64,000 nucleotides of DNA from Babesia bovis T2Bo (lineage: Eukaryota > Apicomplexa > Aconoidasida > Piroplasmida > Babesiidae), in NCBI RefSeq assembly GCF_000165395.2, contig NC_010574.1:1302001-1366000 (forward strand), in the 5' to 3' direction. Positions 31,429 to 41,218 of this stretch are shown here, one piece after another. A program made the translations under genes and the position numbers. Below the pieces are notes generated by a model, which was not told where the DNA came from, searched no databases, and saw only the letters and a list, made by a program, of their open reading frames with translations. Numbering within the stretch: position 1 is the stretch's first letter; every line of letters starts with the position of its first letter.

Positions 31429-32874
31429 ATGATAGACATGGAAGATCAATCGATGGCATCCATATCTGGAAGAGGGTTGAAAAACACAAAGGAAGAAACT
31501 GCTTCTGAGGCAGAATGCCCGTTTGGCGTACCTAGCTCATCTGTATTTAGTTATACAAATATGTCATCTGTGGCCAATTTCCAAGATTGGTCGGAGCAGA
31601 GCACCGGCACACATTCATTTATTGTTCAATTGTCTGCAGATAGCAAGGAGGGCAATTTACATTGTAGCGGTTTTCCGGGATGTCATAGTATCGAAATACC
31701 TACATCAACGGATGAAACGAATGATACACATCGCACAACTGGTATCACACAGAGCCTTATTCACATGGCGGCACCAGATGAACATTCTGATTCGAATGTA
31801 TCATCGACTGAACCACTAAACCAATCGACCTCATCTGTTTCACAATCAAACAGTCTACTTGGCTCCCCTCTGATGGAAGATGTTACACCGTCGATTAATA
31901 CTCAACCAGTAGAAGAGCACAAGACTGCGTATATGAATCATTCGTCAGACATAAATGTCGGCGTTGATAATTGTTCCAAAAAACGTGATATTCCAAATCC
32001 CAAACATGAGAATCAACCAGAGCAGGAATCTGTGGCTACAGCGGATGTAACCCCGCATACTTCTGAAGATCACAAGCCCGATGATTCTAAAAAACGTAAA
32101 AACCCTAGAAGGGCAGCTGCAAAGAAGGCTGTTTATGCTTCGGTAGAATCTGAAGATCCTATGTTGACACAGTCAGGTGTTCCTGCTGACACCAAAACCG
32201 CGAAAGGAAAGGCTGCACCTAGGGGTGGACGTAATAAAAATGGTTCCAACCCGAAACGTAAGAAAAAAGAAGTTGACGATGGAGACTCAGATAAGGATAT
32301 TGGTCCGCAATCTAAGAAATTCAAGAAAAAAGACTTCATTCGTGATACACTGCATATGTTGACTATGTGCAAGCTCAATACGCCAATACCGGAGGAAATA
32401 TTCAGTGTTATTACGGACAACTATGTATCAATTTCTGGTTCTCTAGAAGATCATGTAATTGACAGCTACTGCTGTGATACTGATATTTTGAGTGTTGAGG
32501 AGCTCAAGAAAGAAATGGGAGCTAGTGATAACATTTTCGTGTCAAAGTGCCATCTCAGTGTGAATGAAGAAGGAATTCCATGTTGGTGCTGTTGTTATAT
32601 AGATTTCTTTGGTGACTTTGAACAAAAAAAGTTTGTCACCGATGTGCTAGGATTTGAACTAGCTGAACAACTTGCTGAAAGAAGCAGGGAAAATGCCGAG
32701 ATATCATTTCACATGTTGTGGATACAGCAAAATAAGGATCACCTAAATTTCGATATACCAGATAATGCATCGAAATTGGTATTAGAAAGATTGATCCAAA
32801 TAAAGGATATCCTCATGCGAATTGATGACATCGGATTGTTAGTGGGTGAAATGCGTCGTGTAATTCAGCAGTGA
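31429..32874 (+). CDS. Hypothetical nuclear-type protein, 481 residues
   Basis: Single exon from ATG 31429 (a second in-frame ATG follows at codon 4). Residues 1-220 are low-complexity and rich in Ser, Thr, Asn and Glu. Two basic clusters, KKRKNPRRAAAKK (about 222-234) and PKRKKK (about 275-280) plus KKFKKK, look like nuclear localisation signals. The last 180 residues are well composed and probably folded, with a Cys-rich strand CWCCCYIDFFGDFEQKKFVTD and a helical end. No family recognised. Confidence 0.78.
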   Translation: MIDMEDQSMASISGRGLKNTKEETASEAECPFGVPSSSVFSYTNMSSVANFQDWSEQSTGTHSFIVQLSADSKEGNLHCSGFPGCHSIEIPTSTDETNDTHRTTGITQSLIHMAAPDEHSDSNVSSTEPLNQSTSSVSQSNSLLGSPLMEDVTPSINTQPVEEHKTAYMNHSSDINVGVDNCSKKRDIPNPKHENQPEQESVATADVTPHTSEDHKPDDSKKRKNPRRAAAKKAVYASVESEDPMLTQSGVPADTKTAKGKAAPRGGRNKNGSNPKRKKKEVDDGDSDKDIGPQSKKFKKKDFIRDTLHMLTMCKLNTPIPEEIFSVITDNYVSISGSLEDHVIDSYCCDTDILSVEELKKEMGASDNIFVSKCHLSVNEEGIPCWCCCYIDFFGDFEQKKFVTDVLGFELAEQLAERSRENAEISFHMLWIQQNKDHLNFDIPDNASKLVLERLIQIKDILMRIDDIGLLVGEMRRVIQQ

Positions 32875-33417
32875 GCGACATACATGTCTGTTGCTATGAT
32901 ATGTTAACCCACGTATATACTATCACGTATCATTCTTGTAGAATTGTTTACTGTAGCTTCTCTGAACTCAAACTCTAAATGTCTGTTTCCCTAAAAGTTT
33001 TTTGTAGATGCAGTTACCGCTACTAACATTCTGATATCGTACTGAATCCATCCGTAAACCCCTACACAGCGTATCCCAAATAGCCAATCCAATATCACAC
33101 TGATGATGGTCAAATTAATAAGGTATTAGACTTTAATATAAAATATAAACGTACAGCGGTTAGAAGTGTTATTGGAGGAACTTACATGCTAATATATTTC
33201 AGCAGTTATACAGATTTTCTGATGTGTAACTAGATGGATTCTACATCGTCAACACAATTATATGCACAAAAATTGTTAATAGATTTATTTAATAAAATAA
33301 TTCTAGTTAGTTCCAATCAATTAGGCTCGATCATGCATGATGCTGTATAGTATATGAACGCACAAGTGACACACTATAATAAGGAATCCATGTAAAGCGT
33401 TAGGAAATACACACATA
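32875..33417. other. Intergenic region, 0.54 kb
   Basis: AT-rich spacer between two plus-strand genes. No open frame or RNA gene supported. Confidence 0.5.
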
Positions 33418-34277
33418 ATGGATACCAGCAAGCATGAAGATTTTCCTCAAAGTGAAATTGTGAAATCGTTGCGGTAAGTAAGACTCAGAAATTTGACACA
33501 TCCACTTTTGCACATTATTATGAAATGCAGCAATATTATAAAATATGAGAGTCTCGAGCACAGCAATTTGCTGTCTATACGTAATGAGTTAGCCAAAAGG
33601 CATCCTAATGCTGAATCCTACTTTGAAACTCATAAGGAAGAAATAAATGGATTGATCGTAGATGTGCTTAAATGCCTACATAGTGAAGGTGAACTTTCAT
33701 ATAACGTGAAATCTGAAGTTGTGGAGACTAGCGTCAAAGTTGAGAATGATGCTAATGTACCCATATCTACTATGGAGAAAGTCAATAGTGAACCAAATCC
33801 AAAAGTGACAACATCAACTTCCGATGCCGGTGAAGATGTAGAGCAACTTGCAAAGCGTGCGCGCAAAAACCAGAGTACGTTTCATTTGTTCAGTGCTTTC
33901 ATGTTGTGTACATGTTTCATGTATATAAGAATACCGATTTTTTAATACCTCGCTGATTTACGCTCCTGCACGGAGCTATGAATAATATGCTGTATCCATT
34001 AATAATACTTCTATCACGAATAGGTTCCATTATGACACGGGAGGAATTTTCAGAGAAGGCCCATACAATAACCGTTCAAATTGAAAATACGGTATTCAAG
34101 GTACCAAGCAGGGTCTTTTCTACCGGTAGCTGTGGATGGTATGATCAGTTCCGTATATATCAAATGAACTACAGGGGTCTCAACGAGCGGGTTACAATAG
34201 AGGTAGATGGCAGGAGCCTTATTTGCCAAGTCGGACTCAACTGCACTGTAGTAGGTTCCAAGTCCTGGAAGCCTTAA
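33418..34277 (+). CDS. DEK_C-domain protein with conserved C-terminal beta domain
   Basis: Exons 33418-33473, 33531-33874 and 34024-34277 give 217 residues with frame closing at each junction. Residues about 13-68 are a four-helix segment (SEIVKSLRNIIKY ... LSIRNELAKRHP ... INGLIVDVLKCL) matching the DEK C-terminal DNA-binding fold, usually found in chromatin proteins such as DEK and KELP-type coactivators. A Ser/Val/Lys linker follows with KRARKN as a possible nuclear signal. The last 80 residues form a beta domain with VPSRVFSTGSCGWY and LICQVGLNCTVVGSKSW, probably a nucleic-acid or chromatin module; in plants the second domain is PC4, but the match to PC4 is not clear. Nuclear role inferred. 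Confidence 0.75.
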
Positions 34278-34693
34278 CTGATTTACACTGCACATTTTAT
34301 AATGCTACTGCAATGACTGCTTTCACAGTGTAGAATCTCTGAGGCAGAAAGGTAAAACTTTCGTAGACATAAATGCGGTAACATAAAACAACATATCGAT
34401 ACAAGAATTTTTTGGCTATATTTTACATTGACCGTATTCATGTTGTACAAATGTGATATTCGTTTTGTGATAGTAGAGTGATATACACAACGCAGTACAG
34501 TCCTCATAATATAACAAAAATAAGAGCTCAATAACTTGAAAATGATATCCATTGCCAACATTGTTAGTAAGACATAGTTTGATTCAGTTGTTATAGTGTA
34601 CGTGCCGGTACACAGATCTATATCAGTGTGTTGAAAGCAATTCCCCATACCAGCTAGGAATACCTATTATATAAACTATTCTACACTGTAAAA
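34278..34693. other. Intergenic region before MCM2
   Basis: About 415 bases between two plus-strand genes. A minus-strand frame (34283-34648) begins MGNCFQ, a myristoylation-like start, but the remainder looks like random AT-rich translation. Confidence 0.45.
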
Positions 34694-37600
34694 ATGGTAA
34701 GTGTGTGGATATAATGTTGGAAACACCATGTTGTAGGCACGTCGAGGTGCATACGGATCCAGAGATGGTGAAGAAGGCTACTACTCTGTATCTGAGGATG
34801 GTGAGTCAAATCGTTGTCTTCTATTACATATGTGCTATGCGTTAACAAAATCACCATGTTTTAACGTTTTTTCAAGCATATTGAGAGCGGTTTAACCATG
34901 GTATCCTATAGTTAACACCCGCTCTGGATGTGCAGGCGTGTCTAATTTGCTATTACTATTGTGTTGATTAACGTTATTCTTTAAGAATGCTTTGTTGTAT
35001 TAAAGGTGTTGAAATGTTTTACAGAAGCTTTGGAGGATAACAGAGATCACTTCCAGGAAGGTGATGATGAAGTTGTGTCTGAGGAGGGAGATGATCTCTT
35101 TGAGGAAGAGACGGGTTTCGTGGTTGGTCAGGACGATTTAGAGCGTGAAACAGCTGGATTTGCGAGGCTGGGTATCGATGTCGATGCTTACGATGAATCA
35201 CTGCTTGATGAAGAAGAATACGTTGATGACCCTAGGGCGCGTAGAGCTGCTGAACGCCGTCTAAGATACGAAGAGCAGCAGAGGCAAATTGAGAGTCGTG
35301 GGCATCAGCAACTATGGCGTAAAATCTTGAAATATGATGAAGAAACGGCTGAAGATGGTATATTTGAGCGTATAGTACAACGTGTGGAGAGCAGGCGTAA
35401 ACAGCTACAAAAGGGTGATACTGACGCTCCTGACTTCACCATGATAGATGGAGCTAAAACGATATTGCAGGCAGATCCGTCAGCAAGTCACTTTGATGAC
35501 AAGTTCCAACAGGCTATTGATACCCTTTTTAGGTATTTCATTCACAGGTTCAAGTTAAATGAGAAGGATACTAAATATTATTATATGGATCGTATCGAGA
35601 AAATGATACAGGACGATGCTAGCATTCTTAAAGTGTCTGTACCACACTTGATGTCATTTCATTGTGAAAACATAATTCCATGGTTGGAGTTCAATCCTAT
35701 GGGCGTTCTGCCAGTGCTCAACGACTGCATCAATGTAGAGGCTCACCGGGAGCGCAACCGTTTATACCGTGGTAGATATTGCAAAGTTGCTTTAATTGAA
35801 TGGCCATTTTCGACACAGCTTTGCAATTTGCGTAGTCGTGAAATGAACACGTTGGTAAAGATCAGTGGTATAGTTGTTCGCCGCGGTCTAGTGCTGCCAA
35901 AACTCAGGGTTCTCTACCTTAAATGCAGCCTTTGTGACTCCGGTATTGATTTGCCGATATACTTCAGCGACCAGCAGAAACCGGTATACCCGAATAAGTG
36001 TTCATTCTGTGGCTCTGCGGCTTTTAATGTTGACCGTATTAACACGGTGTATGACGATTACCAGAAGGTTACTATTCAGGAGCCACCTCAATCTGTTCAT
36101 GCAGGAAGGACTCCTAGGCAGCGCACTGTAATATTATCTGGAGATTTAGTGGATACATGCAGGCCTGGAGATTTGATACAGACATTGGCCATATACAAAG
36201 GACGATATGACGTTGTTCTTAATATCAAGCACAACTTCCCCGTTCTTAAGACGGAGCTTGAGGCGATATCTGTAGAAGTAGAAACAAACCAGACAGTCCA
36301 GGAGGATCTGACAGATGAAGACATCCAGCACATTAAGAAGCTGTCTAAGGACCCATGCATTCGTGAACGGCTGATAGCGTCCATTGCTCCTGCCATATTC
36401 GGTCAGAAGGCTGCTAAAACTGCCATTTGCTGTGCTTTATTCGGTGGTGTTGGCAAGGGTTCTGGTGCCAATAGGAGCGAGGCAGCTCCTGTTAATGCGG
36501 GGTTGGCAGCGATTAATCCCGAATCTTCTCACCGGATTAGGGGTGATATTAACGTACTGTTGGTGGGTGACCCAGGTCTTGGTAAATCGCAATTTCTCAC
36601 TTATGTGCACAAAACGGCTCCTAGAAGTGTATTAACAACTGGTAAAGGTGCGTCTGCTGTGGGTCTCACAGCGGGTTTGAGGCGTGACCCTGCTACTGGC
36701 GAATGGGCTTTAGAAGGTGGTGCATTGGTGTTAGCTGATCTAGGGGTTTGCTGCATTGATGAGTTTGATAAGATGTCTAACAAGGATCGTGTTTCAATAC
36801 ACGAGGCTATGGAACAGCAATCTATTTCCATTTCCAAGGCCGGTATTGTGACATCTCTCAAGGCTAGGTGCTCCGTTATTGCAGCAGCTAATCCAATTTA
36901 TGGTAGGTATGAACCATCGTTAACGTTTAAAGAGAACGTCGATTTTTCCGATCCCATTTTAAGTCGTTTCGACCTTATTATTGTCATGAAGGATGTCCCC
37001 AATACGCATGAAGACTTGTTATTGAGTGAGTATGTCATTACAAATCACCAGTTGATGCACCCGAAGATTGAAAATGTGGCCAACTATCAGCAGGTAGTCC
37101 AAAATCTGAAAAACAGGATTAGCGCGTCCTCTGCCTGTGAACCTTTGTCTCAGAAGGAATTCTCCAACTATCTGAAATATGCTAAAGCCAACTGTGTACC
37201 TACACTTTCACCTGAATTTTACCGCGTCATAGAAGGTAAACTTGCTGGATTCTACAGTTCAATAAGGCAAAAGACAGCTTATGGCGGAGGTTATCCGTTA
37301 ACATTGCGTCACATCGAGTCTGTTATTCGTATTGCTGAAGCTAATGCTAAGATGCGGTTATCGAATCATTTGAACTCAAATGACGTTGACATGGCAATTG
37401 CAACTCTTTTGGAATCTTACATTTCATCGCAGAGACACTCTGTTGCCTGCAAGCTTGCGAAGGAGTACTCTCGCTATCGCATGTTGTTCGACGGTGACGA
37501 CCATGTGCTTGTACAGATTTTGCGTAACACCATTCAGGCACAAATTGAGAGAAACGTGCGTCGTCGTGATGCCATGAACATACATCGCGGTGAAGAAGGT

Positions 37601-37795
37601 ATGGATCTGGAAGACGTTGAGTTGGACGTCGAAGAGGACACGGCTGTCGATATTCCAATATTTATACAAGTTGCTAAAGGTTTCAAGTTTGACCCCGATC
37701 GTGTTACTCGGTGGCTGCATTCGGCTTCATTTAACGACTCATTTAGCATTATCAATCGCAACGGCAAGGAGAGCATAATTGTGAAATCATTTTAA
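34694..37795 (+). CDS. MCM2: DNA replication licensing factor MCM2
   Basis: Subunit of the hexameric MCM2-7 helicase loaded at replication origins. Exons 34694-34696 (the ATG alone), 34737-34800 and 35025-37795; introns of 40 and 224 bases; 945 residues. After an acidic N-terminus, a C4 zinc finger spans about 323-349 (CSLC ... CSFC). The AAA+ core has Walker A GDPGLGKSQ at 537-545, Walker B CCIDEFDKM, the presensor AAANPIYGRY, and the arginine finger SRFD at 669-672. The acidic N-terminus and C4 finger are typical of MCM2. The reading frame from 35006 begins inside intron 2. It converges on the CX9C gene (131 bases between stops). Confidence 0.96.
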
Positions 37796-37926
37796 CTTGG
37801 TTTTCCATTAAAATCATGTATCGGTAGTTATTGTGCATATCATAGCGCATAATATTATTTCGTGTTCCGATTTAGATGTAACGGGTTACTACCTGTTGCA
37901 TCGACTGTTCGAAGGGGAGAGGTACC

Positions 37927-38637
37927 TCATATCTTCACCTTCGGGCTGAAATTCTCCTCGAAGTTTTTGAATCCACAAGCTGCGCGAAGGCGGTTGATGG
38001 TGTTACGAAGAATATTTCCTTCGCGCCTAGGTGCTGTCACTGGACAGAGCACATCAGATGTCACGTTGTACTTGTGCATGTGTTCCCTGTTAATCGTGTA
38101 CATCCTGTCCTGTATATGGTTAATTAGTCACAGCAGTAATAAGTGCTCATGTGAGTATCACAATGACTCCAAGTGACCGCGTACACAATATGTATTAGCA
38201 TATATGACAATGATCACTGCGTGGGATATACATGTCTGAACATACCTTGATTGCTATCTCGGGACCGCCTGGCCTGTTACATTCACGAAATGCAATAAAC
38301 TCCTTTGCACATCCAGTAGAATCAGGTGTCCTGCAAAATCGGTAAGCGTTACGTCGATTTGGGTAGTATCAGAAGAGCAACCATGAGAGCAGTTGCATAC
38401 ACAATATGCTTCTAAAAACGTACTTGGTACACCTAAGTAAACGTGTAATCTCATTTACACAGTAGTTTTCCTTCTTGTCTCTATAGTTCATGTATTCCTG
38501 GGATTAATGGCTTACCCTTCGCTACACTGGCGTAGCGCGCTTAATTCGCGATTGCATTGCGATAAATCGCGTCCAGACGTTCCCAAACAACTGTAAAATT
38601 CAGACAGTTGTGGAACACACGCCCTGTCGTCAGCCAT
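37927..38637 (-). CDS. Small triple-CX9C protein, likely mitochondrial intermembrane space
   Basis: Found only by joining exons 38516-38637, 38246-38330 and 37927-38109 (introns 185 and 136 bases); 129 residues, frame closes exactly. Cysteines are spaced C7-x9-C17, C28-x9-C38 and C48-x9-C58. Twin CX9C proteins are imported into the mitochondrial intermembrane space by MIA40-type oxidative folding and include respiratory-chain assembly factors and mitoribosomal mS37. A third pair is unusual. The C-terminal 60 residues are basic with two further Cys and no recognised domain. Splice junctions use GTAAGC and GTATGT donors. The plus-strand frame at 37862-38176 overlaps exon 3 and is a shadow. Confidence 0.85.
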
Positions 38638-38727
38638 TTTGCATAGCAATTATCTTTATGTGATTACTACGCAGCGGGCGCGCGCCCCAAATAGACAAAA
38701 GCAAAAGTATACTACATTAATCTATTG

Positions 38728-39774
38728 TTATTCAGGTGAACATGGCACCACAGTACCGTATCGTACTAGCTTCTCAAACTCTTCGCAACTAGTCTGTATG
38801 ACATTTCATGAGACTAACTATACAACACACCCTAACTCCATGAGGGATTCTTCGTAACCACGGTTTAGCAGCTTCCAAATCTTTCTGGCGCAATACCGGT
38901 GTCTTTCCGTCCAGCCTTTTGCCTGGAACAGGTTGTACAAGCTGAGGCTTTTTCTTTTTTGTCTCAGCGAATTCCACCTCCATGTCGGTCTCTATTATAC
39001 AACATGCATCAGCAGGTCGTAGATCCATTACGTCCAATTCATATACATTGCTAAGGTAGTGTATCGGTATCCTATCTCCAATAGTGAGAGTGGCGAAATT
39101 GCGAAGTGCAGTTTCAAGGCTGCATAGAGTTACAAAAATGAATTCAAAACCTACACTGCTTTGGGGTTTGATATGTCCCAATAATTATCGTTAAGTGGCC
39201 TAAACTTCACCCAGTTGGCCTTTGGTAACCTTACATTCCTAATGGTTAAATAATCGCCCTCTTGTAGTTGAAGGTGTTGCATCATCTGATGGGCAATGTT
39301 ATGTATATACAAAAGATCAGTGGATTCCATAAACTTAATGCAGCATAATAACCATATACGTTTATTGCCAATGTAGCATTTTTAATAGAGCTAACTACGT
39401 TTTAAACATGACGTGGAAAATATGGACGTCGTTTCCGAAAACGTACCCAGTAAGGAATGTGACACATGCCTTCTTCCGATATGAACTCAAGCACTCCTGC
39501 GTGAGTTGACCGTTTTCTTTCTTCATTGCGCAACTCGAACATCATCGGCCAGGTGATGTTCCTTGACGCCAGCTCATTCAACGCGCTGGCTGGCATACAT
39601 ATTTTGTTACCACTTTCCATGGCATCTTTGCCCAAAAACGATACGGGGTAACAACGATATCTCACAAGGAACGGTAGACCATCGAAGTATCCACCTGACT
39701 GGTTTATCAGTGAATCTAGAGGGTCAAAGTACCACTGTAAAATGCTTGGTTATGGAATATCGTCAACCTACCAT
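38728..39774 (-). CDS. UFD1: Ubiquitin fusion degradation protein UFD1
   Basis: Cofactor of the CDC48/p97 segregase in ubiquitin-dependent extraction and ERAD. Exons 39772-39774 (ATG alone), 39447-39734, 39155-39333, 38831-39119 and 38728-38793; introns of 37, 113, 35 and 37 bases; 274 residues. Conserved UFD1 segments fall across exons: YRCYPVSFLGKD, KICMPASALNELASRNITWPMMFEL, HAGVLEFISEEGMCHIPYW, then DISNPKAV|LETALRNFATLT exactly across the third junction, and CCIIETDMEVEF. The last donor could instead lie six bases earlier (in frame). No signal peptide, so this is the cytosolic/nuclear form; apicomplexans also have an apicoplast ERAD-like UFD1. Functionally paired with HRD3 in this window. 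Confidence 0.94.
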
Positions 39775-40051
39775 CGTTGCAGTACATTGTAAACTAGTAA
39801 TATGTAATTTATGAATGTGTCTAGGGTATTTATTTGGGCCAAAACGCGGTTCCAGCTTCCCCACAGGTTGTTGACTCGCCAGGCACATCTTAACTCATTC
39901 TAGACGTTGCATGAAGTCTACACACATTACACATCTTTATATATATAGGTCTGTATGTCTTGATTCCTCAACACATCGCTGTGATTGATATATTAACATT
40001 GCCTTTTACCACCGTGACGTTGTATTGACACACCTATTGTAAATTAGCAAA

Positions 40052-40786
40052 ATGAACTTGCGATTCTATTGCGGTGATTTAAATCACCAAACATTCGATA
40101 AAATGAGGCGGATTATGGCATTTTTGTCTTTATGTGTATTCGTTGCTGCTGGATTACACATTCATGCTGGGAATCGCGTCAACTCTATTTTGGATTTCAT
40201 TTTCGGTACGGTGTGCTTACACATTGTTAATTCTTTACAGGTATATTTATATTGGTACTTATCGTATATCCTACGTGGCTCGGGCTTGTCTGTAGTATGA
40301 CTTTAAGTACGTAAGACAACAGAATGCACATCAAATCCATATGCAGGTTTGACGTTGCTTTGCTCAGCTCTGTTGTTAGTCATTTCGGGAATAGCATATA
40401 AACAGGTATTATTCGATTTAGGGTTGAATAATAATTTGCAGATTACCTGGTCAAAAACATTCTTGGAGAACAGCGGTGTATTGGCATACAGTCTAGATGT
40501 GATATACTACGCTGCCACATTTGTTATGTTAAACCTTGGTAGGTTTCGGCACTGCATGTCAATATTTCGTCAGTATGGGAGAAACCTGCCTTGGAAGACA
40601 ATATATATGATGATCAAGATAACTCAACTTTTACTGACCAGGATGATATTTGGGCACCGTTTTCCGGTATGTCATTTAGTAGCTAAGACAATTTGTACAG
40701 GCACTGGTAAGGCAGTGACGGAATACGAGGTCGATTTCCCCAAACTGGATCAATCAGCCACAACTAATGCTGCCTATCAAGTCTAA
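40052..40786 (+). CDS. Multi-pass membrane protein, function unknown
   Basis: Exons 40052-40205, 40241-40306 and 40347-40786 (introns 35 and 40 bases); 219 residues. Hydrophobic segments at about residues 20-40, 50-75, 75-92 and 122-140 suggest four membrane helices with a short loop before the last, a tetraspan layout. The first ORF continues through intron 1 unspliced to a nearby stop, but splicing lengthens the second helix and links to exon 3. Another GTATGT ... TACAG segment of 34 bases at 40668-40701 could be a further intron, changing the C-terminus from the long polar tail to a short one. No family recognised. Confidence 0.72.
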
Positions 40787-41218
40787 AATAGAGCCTATGT
40801 CACTCGATAACAACAGCGAAGTCACACTAGAAATCGTGTATCCATTGATGTGACGGGCTGCTACATTCCAATTATCGGAATGTAATTGTACTTTATTGTA
40901 TTGTATCTGCAAACGCCATAAATTAATATCGCAATAAACCACCATTCTTATACGTAGTTGCCTAATTACCACATAGATTGGATGATGACCATCATTACAA
41001 CATATCTTCCGAACTGTGGCGATTGTTTTGTTATCATTATATACCTCGCGGTAGCCATGAGGCAGCGTTATATGTATTCTTACTACCCAAGAAGTTAACA
41101 AGGCAAACAGCTGTTACTACGGTTCACTGATATTGCACATATAGTAGTTTGACGATAGTTAATATAACTATTTTAATGATGAAAAGTTCAGCATGTACGT
41201 GATACAATGTTAACCGGT
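40787..41218. other. Convergent intergenic region, 0.43 kb
   Basis: Between the plus-strand membrane protein stop and the first rhomboid gene stop. No supported gene; minus frame 40754-41101 is antisense to the membrane protein end. Confidence 0.5.

Noticed and set aside
34283..34648. Minus-strand frame starting MGNCFQ, a possible myristoylated protein
   Set aside because: Apart from the first residues it looks like random AT-rich translation, and it lies in a 3' flank/promoter region.
37862..38176. 104-codon plus-strand frame downstream of MCM2
   Set aside because: Begins at GTG and overlaps exon 3 of the spliced CX9C gene, which has stronger evidence.
40668..40701. Potential third intron in the 40052-40786 membrane protein
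   Set aside because: Good donor and acceptor and typical 34-base size, but splicing would shift frame to an early stop; the unspliced tail looks protein-like. Left as an open alternative.
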